From Sphingomonadaceae bacterium (lineage in GTDB: Bacteria > Pseudomonadota > Alphaproteobacteria > Sphingomonadales > Sphingomonadaceae), in contig CANGQZ010000009.1 of the NCBI GenBank assembly GCA_947455865.1, forward strand, positions 1 through 32,921: a stretch of DNA of 32,921 nucleotides, in the 5' to 3' direction. How positions within the stretch are numbered: the stretch's first letter is position 1; every line of letters begins with the position of its first letter. The position numbers and the translations under genes are program-made. Shown here piece by piece: positions 26,160 to 32,921 of the stretch. The notes under the pieces are model-generated. The model was not told the DNA's origin and ran no database searches. It worked only from the letters and a program-made list of their open reading frames with translations.

Positions 26160-27626
26160 TTGGCGCGGATGAACGAGACACGGCAACTGACCGGCTGGCG
26201 CGCGCCGTTGCTGATCGTGCTGGCGGTGGTGGCCGCCCGCGCCCAGACTTTTGCCGATCCGGTGCTGGGGTTCGACGAGCAGTATTACCTGCTGGTGGCC
26301 GATCGTTGGCTGCACGGGGCGCTGCCCTATGTCGATATCTGGGACCGCAAACCGTTGGGGCTGTTCGCGCTCTATGCGCTGGCGCAGCTGCCGCCGGGCG
26401 ATCCGTTCGTGCTCTACAAACTGCTCGCCGCCGGGTTCGTGGCAACAACCGCGCTGACCATCCGCCGCGCAGCGCTGCGCGAGGCGGGGCCGTTCGGGGC
26501 GACCGCGGCTGCGCTGCTTTATGTGTTCTGGCTCAACTTCATGGAGGGCGAAGGCGGGCAATCGCCGGTGTTCTACAACCTGCCGGTGCTGATGGCGGCA
26601 CTGCTGATCCGCCGCGGACTGGAGCGGCGCGGACCGCTTGACCGGTGCGGGCTGGCGGCGATGTTGCTGATGGGGCTGGCGATTCAGGTCAAGTATACGG
26701 CGGTGTTCGAGGCAGCGTTCTTCGGGCTGGCGCTGGTTCGCGCGGCGCAGCGCGAGTGGGGCGTTGCCCCACGGCTGGCGGGGTGGGCGCTGGTCTGGGC
26801 GCTGGCGGCGCTGGGGCCGACGCTGGCCGTCTGGGCGACCTATGCCGTGATGGGCCACGGCCAGGCGTTCCTGTTTGCCAATTTCCTCTCGATCTTCGGG
26901 CGGCTGCCTGATCCGCTGCCCGACCGGATGGCCGGGCTGGCGGCGATCGCCGCAATCCTGACCCCGCTGGTCATTCTGGCGGCGCTGGCGCGGCGGCGCT
27001 GGCGGCGGCTGACTTTCATCCAGCGCTGGGTGCTCGCCGCAGCGCTGGGCGTGCTGCTGTTCGGCGCGTTCCTCTCGCCCTCATACGGGCTGCCGCTGGT
27101 GGCGCCGCTGTGCCTCTGCGCCGCGCCCTGGCTCGGGCGCTCGCGGGTGACGCAAACGGTGACACTGGTCCTGCTCGCACTCTCCTTCGTCGGCGGCACG
27201 CTGGCGGTGCGCCAGATCATCATCGGCAAGGGCAATCGGGCCGAGGCGCTGGCAGTGGCCGCGGCCGCCCGGCCGCAGCACGGCGGGTGCATCTGGGTAT
27301 GGGACGGCTATCCGGCACTCTACCAGCTGACGGGATCGTGCGTGCCGACGCGCTGGGCGTTTCCCGGCCATCTCAACACCTCCGACGAGGGTTCGGTGCG
27401 CGCCATCGGCGTCGATCCAGAGGCTGAAGTGCGGCGCATCCTTGCCACCCGGCCCGAGGCGATCGTCAGCGATTCGCCGGCGTACCGGCTCGGCAATCCG
27501 GCCACGCGGGCGCTGGTCGAAGCCGAACTCTCGCGGTCCTACCGGCTGGTGGCGCGGGTGCCGACCGGGCCAGGCCGGGTGCGGCTGGTCTACCGCCTGA
27601 GGAGCGAAGCTGGCGTGATGCCTTGA
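26160..27626 (+). CDS. ArnT/GT39-like polytopic membrane glycosyltransferase family protein
   Basis: FDEQYYLLVADRWLHGALPYVDIWDRKPLGLFALYALAQ followed by multiple TM segments. Confidence 0.8.
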   Translation: MARMNETRQLTGWRAPLLIVLAVVAARAQTFADPVLGFDEQYYLLVADRWLHGALPYVDIWDRKPLGLFALYALAQLPPGDPFVLYKLLAAGFVATTALTIRRAALREAGPFGATAAALLYVFWLNFMEGEGGQSPVFYNLPVLMAALLIRRGLERRGPLDRCGLAAMLLMGLAIQVKYTAVFEAAFFGLALVRAAQREWGVAPRLAGWALVWALAALGPTLAVWATYAVMGHGQAFLFANFLSIFGRLPDPLPDRMAGLAAIAAILTPLVILAALARRRWRRLTFIQRWVLAAALGVLLFGAFLSPSYGLPLVAPLCLCAAPWLGRSRVTQTVTLVLLALSFVGGTLAVRQIIIGKGNRAEALAVAAAARPQHGGCIWVWDGYPALYQLTGSCVPTRWAFPGHLNTSDEGSVRAIGVDPEAEVRRILATRPEAIVSDSPAYRLGNPATRALVEAELSRSYRLVARVPTGPGRVRLVYRLRSEAGVMP

Positions 27627-27686
27627 TCTCGCCCTTACTGCGCCTTATCCGGGCGCACTGCCCGACCGGAAGATCGAGGAAACAGG

Positions 27687-28220
27687 ATGACCGGCCCGCT
27701 TTCGCTTACTGCTTTGGCAATGATTTCCGCCGCCTTTGTCAACACCGGCCCCGATCTTGGCAAGGCTGAGGGGCAGTGCCGGCCGAACGAGCAGGGCCCG
27801 GCCTTCATCGTTGACGTGATCGGGATGAAGGACCGCACCGGCATGCTCAAACTGGAAGTCTATCCTTCCAACGATGCGGATTTCCTGCAGGATGACAATA
27901 TCCTGATCAACGCCGGCAAGGTGTTCCGCCGGGTCGAGAACGAAATCCCGCAGACCGGCGCCGTGGTGATGTGCATCCGCGTGCCAGGGCCTGGGACCTA
28001 CAGCCTGTCGCTGTTGCATGACCGGGATCGCAACCGCAAATTCGGCTGGACGGTCGACGGGATCGGCTTCTCGGGCAATCCGCGACTTGGCTGGTCGAAA
28101 CCCAAGGCGGCGGCTTCGCGCGCGATCGCCGGGCCCGGACTGACCCGGATCAGGGTGCTGATGAACTATCGCAGTGGGCTGGGCGTGGCGCCGTTGAAGG
28201 AATTCCGCAACCAGCGGTGA
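27687..28220 (+). CDS. DUF2141 domain-containing protein
   Basis: LKLEVYPSNDADFLQDD ... CIRVPGPGTYSLSLLHDRDRNRKFGWTVDGIGFSGNPRLGWSKP. Confidence 0.85.
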   Translation: MTGPLSLTALAMISAAFVNTGPDLGKAEGQCRPNEQGPAFIVDVIGMKDRTGMLKLEVYPSNDADFLQDDNILINAGKVFRRVENEIPQTGAVVMCIRVPGPGTYSLSLLHDRDRNRKFGWTVDGIGFSGNPRLGWSKPKAAASRAIAGPGLTRIRVLMNYRSGLGVAPLKEFRNQR

Positions 28221-28268
28221 TCGGCGCAACCGGCTGGCTGGTCGCGCCAATGGGGGAGTACCGCAGCA

Positions 28269-28646
28269 ATGGCGGCTTTGCGCATTCTGATTTGCCTATA
28301 CGCGCTGATGTTTGTGGTGATCGGCGTGGGCTTCTTCGTTGCCCCGGCAGAAACGGCCGCGCGGTTCGCCCTGATCGGGCAGGGCGCGCCCGGGCTGGCG
28401 GTGCTGCGGGCCGATTTCCCCGCGTTTTTCATCTGCACTGGCGGCTTCGCGATTCTCGGCGCGCTGCGGCAAGACCCGCGCCTGCTGGCGTTTCCGCTGG
28501 CCGGGCTGAGCATTGCAATCTCGGGGCGCGCGGTCAGCCTTGCACTTGATGGCTTTACGCCGGGGGCGCTGACGCCGATGGTGATCGAGGCGCTGGGGAT
28601 CGTGCTGCTGGCGGTCGCCGTTCGATCGTTCGGCAGCCGCGCATAG
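28269..28646 (+). CDS. DUF4345-like small membrane protein
   Basis: 125-aa ORF, 4 hydrophobic segments, RADFPAFFICTGGFAILGALRQDPRLL. Confidence 0.7.
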   Translation: MAALRILICLYALMFVVIGVGFFVAPAETAARFALIGQGAPGLAVLRADFPAFFICTGGFAILGALRQDPRLLAFPLAGLSIAISGRAVSLALDGFTPGALTPMVIEALGIVLLAVAVRSFGSRA

Positions 28647-28664
28647 CGGCGGCGCAACGAAAAA

Positions 28665-28690
28665 AGGGGCCGCAATTGCTCGCGGCCCCT
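28665..28690 (-). terminator. intrinsic terminator of the rplM-rpsI operon
   Basis: Minus strand AGGGGCCGC-gagcaatt-GCGGCCCCT followed by TTTTT. Confidence 0.88.
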
Positions 28691-28715
28691 CGATTCGATT
28701 TCGAAAGCCTTTGGC

Positions 28716-29252
28716 TTAGCGTTTCGAGAACTGGAAGCTCCGGCGAGCCTTGGCCCGGCCGTACTTCTTGCGTTCGACGACGCGCGGATCGCGGGTGAGG
28801 AACCCGGCGGCCTTGACCGCACTGCGCAGCAGCGGTTCGTACTTCGACAGCGCCTGCGCGATGCCGTGCTTGACCGCGCCGGCCTGACCCGAAAGCCCGC
28901 CGCCCTTGACGGTGCAGATGACATCGTACTGGCCGGCCCGGTCCGCGACCTGGAACGGCTGGTTGATGACGAGGCGCAGCGTCGGGCGGGCGAAGTAGAC
29001 ATCCTGGTCGCGGCCGTTGACCACGATCTTGCCCGAGCCGGGCTTGATCCAGACACGGGCAACGGCGTCCTTGCGGCGGCCGGTGGCGTACGAGCGGCCC
29101 TGCGCGTCGATCTGCTTTTCGCGGATCACCGCGAGCGGACCGGTGCGGACCGCCGGAGGAGCGGCATCGGCCGGGCCTTCGCCGCCGGTGACGGCAGGGC
29201 CGCCGGACAGCTGGCCGAGATCGGCGAGATCGGTGACGGAGTTATCGGACAT
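28716..29252 (-). CDS. rpsI: 30S ribosomal protein S9 (with about 50-aa N-terminal extension)
   Basis: [33 protein letters not shown] ... [24 protein letters not shown]. Confidence 0.97.
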   Translation of the reverse strand: MSDNSVTDLADLGQLSGGPAVTGGEGPADAAPPAVRTGPLAVIREKQIDAQGRSYATGRRKDAVARVWIKPGSGKIVVNGRDQDVYFARPTLRLVINQPFQVADRAGQYDVICTVKGGGLSGQAGAVKHGIAQALSKYEPLLRSAVKAAGFLTRDPRVVERKKYGRAKARRSFQFSKR

Positions 29253-29731
29253 CAGGCACCCACCTTGTTCTTGCGGTTGCGGCTGGCGACATCGAGCGGT
29301 TCGGGCTGCGTGCCGCCGTGCGGGTGTTCAGTGCCCGCATAGAGGTGCAGCGCGCGCATCTGCGCCCGGCCGAGCGGGCCGCGCGGGATCATCCGCTCAA
29401 CCGCCTTTTCGAGCACGCGTTCGGGGAAGCGGCCGTCGAGCACTTTGCCCGCAGTGACTTCCTTGATGCCGCCGGCGTAACCGGTGTGCTTGTAATAGAT
29501 CTTTTGCTTGAGCTTGTTGCCCGTGAGCCGCACCTTGCCGGCGTTGATCACGACAACGTGATCGCCGCAATCGACGTGGGGGGTGAAGCTTGGCTTGTGC
29601 TTGCCGCGCAGGATGTTGGCGATGATCACCGCAAGGCGGCCGACCACAAGGCCATCGGCATCGATCAGATGCCATTTTTTTTCGACCTCGGCCGGTTTGA
29701 TCGACCGGGTCACCGTGCTGAGCGCCTTCAT
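29252..29731 (-). CDS. rplM: 50S ribosomal protein L13
   Basis: [55 protein letters not shown]. Confidence 0.97.
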   Translation of the reverse strand: MKALSTVTRSIKPAEVEKKWHLIDADGLVVGRLAVIIANILRGKHKPSFTPHVDCGDHVVVINAGKVRLTGNKLKQKIYYKHTGYAGGIKEVTAGKVLDGRFPERVLEKAVERMIPRGPLGRAQMRALHLYAGTEHPHGGTQPEPLDVASRNRKNKVGA

Positions 29732-29905
29732 GGCTGGACAGGTTCCCTTGGTATGGCGTCATGCCGACCGGGCGGGGCCCGGGCGGTCAGGAAGGCGGGC
29801 CAATGGCCGAAGGGGGGGAAGGAGTCAAGGATTGTGCGGGATTGCGGAGAGGTAAAATAATACCGTCACGTCCGGGGGCGCAGTTCCGTGCTCAGGGGCC
29901 AGCGC

Positions 29906-30643
29906 TCAGGGGATCGCCGCCATCGTCCAGGTTTCGCTGCTCAGCCCGTTCGTTCCCGCCAGTTCGGTGACCACCTGACGCTGGAAATGGGCGAGCAGCC
30001 CGGTGGGCGTTTCACTGGCATTGATCGTAACGATAACTTTGCCCGCCGAGCCATCCGGCAAGGGCAGTTCGCGAGATTCGCGGCGCTCGCCATCGGCAGG
30101 GCGGAACAGGTCGGCCGGCCAGTTGCCACCCGCAGCGCGCGCCTGGGCCTGCAGTTTGGCGACCATCGCCAGCGCCGCCGCGCGATCCGCGTCGGTCAGA
30201 TCGGTCTGCGCGGCGAGATAAGTGCGGGCCTCGGCCATCGTGCGCGCTTCGGCGGCAGCATCGTGATTGCCTTGCTGCGCGACGATCATGCCGGCGGAAT
30301 CGAGCGTGAGCGGGAACAGGCCGCCGTCGCTACGGGTGCGCTCTACCTCGGCGAGGCCGGCAAGTTCGGGCGGAGCTTCAACCTCGGCGCCGATCAGATC
30401 GCCTTCCACCCGGTATCCGCTGCCTTGCGGCACGAAACGGATCGCGTAGCGGCGGCGCGAGACGATCTCGTTGCCGTCGGGCAGGATTTTGCGCAGTTCG
30501 CGGGTGAGCAGCAAAGGTGACTGCGGGGGCGCAAACGCGCTGGTGGCCGATTGGGCGGGCGCGGCGCAAGCGGGCGCGGCAGCAGCGAGCGCAGCGAGTG
30601 CCGCGCCCTGCATCATCCGCGCTGCCAACCGCCCGCGATTCAC
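29906..30643 (-). CDS. secreted/periplasmic protein of unknown function
   Basis: Signal-peptide-like NRGRLAARMMQGAALAALAAAAPACA; GTG start proposed at 30643 (ORF extends to 30712). Confidence 0.7.
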   Translation of the reverse strand: MNRGRLAARMMQGAALAALAAAAPACAAPAQSATSAFAPPQSPLLLTRELRKILPDGNEIVSRRRYAIRFVPQGSGYRVEGDLIGAEVEAPPELAGLAEVERTRSDGGLFPLTLDSAGMIVAQQGNHDAAAEARTMAEARTYLAAQTDLTDADRAAALAMVAKLQAQARAAGGNWPADLFRPADGERRESRELPLPDGSAGKVIVTINASETPTGLLAHFQRQVVTELAGTNGLSSETWTMAAIP

Positions 30644-30749
30644 CCCGCCAGCCCCTCCACCCGCGCCGCTGAAATCGGAGATGCCGCGCGACAACAAGCA
30701 TTTAACAGACAAAATCTTGCCACAACCTTGTCAGGCAAGCCGGCGCCGA

Positions 30750-31805
30750 TCACCGCGCCCGCCCCAGCGTATGCGCGCCCCACACCGTGGTGGCGACCAG
30801 CAAGGCCCCGACCAGCTGATGCAGCACCGCCAGCCACAGTGCGATCCCGCTGAGTACAGTCGCGATGCCGAGCAGGATCTGCAGGCCAAATGCGGTGTGA
30901 AGCGCCACCGAAACCGGCCGCGCCCCGATCCTGCGGAGCTGGCGCCCCAGCACCACCAGCACTGCCACCACCGCCCAGGCCCACCAGCGATGATCGAAGT
31001 GGACCAGATAGGGATCGCTGAGCACGGCGCGGAGCATGCCGCCCGACCAGTCCACCCCGGCGGGGAACCATTCGCCCTGCATCGTCGGCCAATCGGCCGC
31101 GACATGCCCGGCGCGCAGCCCGGCAACCAGTGCGCCCAGCCCGAGCTGGAGGAACACCATCGCCAGCGCGAGTGCGCCCAGCCCGCGCAGCCGGTGCGGC
31201 CGTTCGCCGCGCACCGTGGCCCTCAGGTCCAGCGCGGTCCAGACGAGGCCGGCCAGCGTGGTCATCGCGACCAGGAGATGCACTGCGAGGCGGAAATGGC
31301 TTACCTTCACGTCATGGACGATGCCGGACTGGACCATCCACCAGCCGATCGCGCCCTGCAGCCCGCCAAGCGCGAGCAGGGCCACCAGCCGCAGATGATA
31401 GCCGTGCGGAATTGCCCCACGCACCCAGAACCATGCCAGCGGCAGCGCGAATGCGAGCCCGATCGAGCGCGCGAGCAGGCGGTGGATCCACTCCCAGAAG
31501 AAGATGGTTTTGTAAGTCGCCAGCGTCATTCCCGCCGGGCCGTTTACCTGAATAAATTGCGGGGTCTGACGGTACTTGGCGAATTCGGCCTGCCATGCCG
31601 CTTCGCTCAGCGGCGGCAGTGCGCCGCTGACCGGGTTCCATTCGGTAATCGAAACGCCCGATTCGGTAAGCCGGGTGATGCCGCCGACGACCACGATCGC
31701 CGCGACCAGCAATGCAACGGCGAACAGCCACCGCGCGAGTGCCAGAGGCCGTGCGCGTGACAATCCGACTGCATGGTCGAGCCCCAAGCTGGCCACCATT
31801 CCCAT
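30750..31805 (-). CDS. ctaA: heme A synthase (COX15/CtaA)
   Basis: VGGITRLTESGVSITEWNPVSGALPPLSEAAWQAEFAKYRQTPQF ... FFWEWIHRLLARSIG ... VDWSGGMLRAVLSDPYLVHFDHRWWAW. Confidence 0.95.
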   Translation of the reverse strand: MGMVASLGLDHAVGLSRARPLALARWLFAVALLVAAIVVVGGITRLTESGVSITEWNPVSGALPPLSEAAWQAEFAKYRQTPQFIQVNGPAGMTLATYKTIFFWEWIHRLLARSIGLAFALPLAWFWVRGAIPHGYHLRLVALLALGGLQGAIGWWMVQSGIVHDVKVSHFRLAVHLLVAMTTLAGLVWTALDLRATVRGERPHRLRGLGALALAMVFLQLGLGALVAGLRAGHVAADWPTMQGEWFPAGVDWSGGMLRAVLSDPYLVHFDHRWWAWAVVAVLVVLGRQLRRIGARPVSVALHTAFGLQILLGIATVLSGIALWLAVLHQLVGALLVATTVWGAHTLGRAR

Positions 31806-31900
31806 GGCGCGAGCGATGCGCCGGGCGCGCTAAAAGCGCAAGGGGATTGTAAAGCGGACCGACGCAGTTGCCCGTCAAGCCATGCAGTCACGCTTGAATG

Positions 31901-31917
31901 ATGTTACAACGTATCAT
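31901..31917. promoter_or_regulatory. Zur-like palindrome ATGTTAC-AAC-GTATCAT upstream of merC fragment
   Basis: 6/7 symmetric arms, AT-rich, 14 bp before the likely merC ATG (31931). Confidence 0.4.
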
Positions 31918-31930
31918 ACATTCGGCACCG

Positions 31931-32060
31931 ATGCGTGACACCCTCCTTCTGATTCGTGACCGGCTGGATGGCGTGGGTGTTATCCTGTCCGGGCTTTGTG
32001 CGGTTCACTGTGTACTCGGGCTGGTGCTGGTGACGGTGCTGGGGCTGGGCGGCGGGGAGG
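31931..32060 (+). pseudogene. truncated MerC-domain protein (N-terminal about 40 aa only)
   Basis: MRDTLLLIRDRLDGVGVILSGLCAVHCVLGLVLVTVLGLGGG is MerC-like (SGLCxxHC). Downstream frame loses TM character and overlaps the opposite-strand gene. Confidence 0.6.
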
Positions 32061-32099
32061 ACGGGACCGGGCGTCCTGCGGCGGCCGCCCGGCGGGGGA

Positions 32100-32921
32100 T
32101 CACTTGGATTTCGCAGTGCCCCGGGCTGGTTTCTTGGGGTCCGGCTTTTTGGGCGCGGCCTTCTGGGATCCAGGCTTGCGGGGGGCGGGCTTGTTTGTCG
32201 CGGCCTTCACGGCAGGCGGTGTGACCTTGGGGGCCCCGCGCGGCACGGCCGTGATCAGCACGGATTCGAGCGCCGCAAGGGCCTCGGACTGGCAGGCCTC
32301 GCCGGCCTTCACAGGGCCGGCGGTGCTGCCGTCAACGAATGTCGCGGTGTAGCTGCAGTCAAACGCTTCGGCCGCGGCGCCGCGCAGGCGCAGGCGGAAG
32401 CCGAGGAGGGGGAGGGCCATGCCGCGGCTGCCGCAGTATTGACCGCCATCGACCCAGGGGGACAGCCAGTCCCGCCCGAGGACGGCCTGGTATTCGATGT
32501 CGGCGACGTCAAGCCCGGTGGTGGGGGCGATGGCGAAGCCTTCGATCCAGCGGCCGCTGCCGGGTTCGCCGAGGCGATCACCGAGCATACCGCCGACATC
32601 GCCGAGGCCCTGGATATGGGCGATCATGTCCATCACGCGGGGGGCGGCGGCTTCGGCCGGCGCGGGGGCCGCGGCGGGCTGGGCGACGGGGGCGGCGGTG
32701 TCGGTCAGGCGTAGGACCTGGAGATTGGGGGCCGTGCCATCGGGCGCGTCGGGCGCCTGATAGACGGTGATGAGCACATGGGCGGGGCTGCCGACCACGC
32801 GGACGAGGGCGGCGTCACCGAAGGGGCCGAGCCAGCCGTCGTCACGGAAGGTGGAGATGGTGACGGCCTCGGGGCGGCTCGACTGCCCGGGGGGCAGGGA
32901 GACGCGGACGCCGGGCAGGCC
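32100..32921 (-). CDS. hypothetical protein with lysine/proline-rich C-terminal tail, 5' end beyond window
   Basis: Frame is open to the window edge (GLPGVRVSLPPGQSSRPEAVTISTFRDDGWLGPFGDAALVRVVGSPAHVLITVYQ...), ending APKKPDPKKPARGTAKSK. Confidence 0.65.
   Translation of the reverse strand, partial: GLPGVRVSLPPGQSSRPEAVTISTFRDDGWLGPFGDAALVRVVGSPAHVLITVYQAPDAPDGTAPNLQVLRLTDTAAPVAQPAAAPAPAEAAAPRVMDMIAHIQGLGDVGGMLGDRLGEPGSGRWIEGFAIAPTTGLDVADIEYQAVLGRDWLSPWVDGGQYCGSRGMALPLLGFRLRLRGAAAEAFDCSYTATFVDGSTAGPVKAGEACQSEALAALESVLITAVPRGAPKVTPPAVKAATNKPAPRKPGSQKAAPKKPDPKKPARGTAKSK

Noticed and set aside
25263-26858. 531-aa minus-strand ORF over metallophosphoesterase and ArnT-like gene
   Set aside because: Spans two conserved genes on the opposite strand plus an intergenic terminator.
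30471-31760. 429-aa plus-strand ORF opposite ctaA
   Set aside because: H/P/Q/R-rich antisense frame of a conserved heme A synthase gene.
1-32921. CRISPR array, tRNA/rRNA genes, transposases, defence or biosynthetic cluster
   Set aside because: No regularly spaced repeats, no tRNA-like cloverleaf and no transposase, nuclease or defence motifs found on reading the ORFs.

Overview
High-GC alphaproteobacterial chromosome segment, probably Sphingomonadales from gene order (inference). It looks like the replication-origin region. Genes on the left (mnmG, mnmE, rho, hemJ-like, hemE) are on the minus strand. Genes to the right of hemE (DUF299/ppsR, maf, aroE, coaE, dnaQ, hpf, ptsN) are on the plus strand. 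The two blocks diverge at an AT-rich, DnaA-box-containing intergenic region (about 8170-8483), which matches the Caulobacter/Rickettsia hemE-origin arrangement. Two near-perfect parS (ParB-binding) palindromes lie next to mnmG and inside mnmE, and a popZ (DUF2497) homologue lies about 9.5 kb from the predicted origin. The rest is mostly housekeeping: xthA, HesB/IscA-type Fe-S protein, CBS protein, TolC, a degenerate PCMT-like protein, class I fumarase, LytS/LytTR two-component pair, metallophosphoesterase, ArnT-like membrane protein, rpsI/rplM and ctaA. A truncated merC-like gene sits at the right edge. Non-coding structure includes a 141-bp composite palindromic element with imperfect terminal inverted repeats, a dispersed intergenic repeat (2 copies, one carrying a 27-bp perfect inverted repeat), a 21-bp-periodic direct repeat upstream of the LytTR system (candidate autoregulatory site), a Zur-like palindrome before merC, and several terminators. 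I saw no CRISPR array, tRNA, rRNA, transposase or recognisable defence island.
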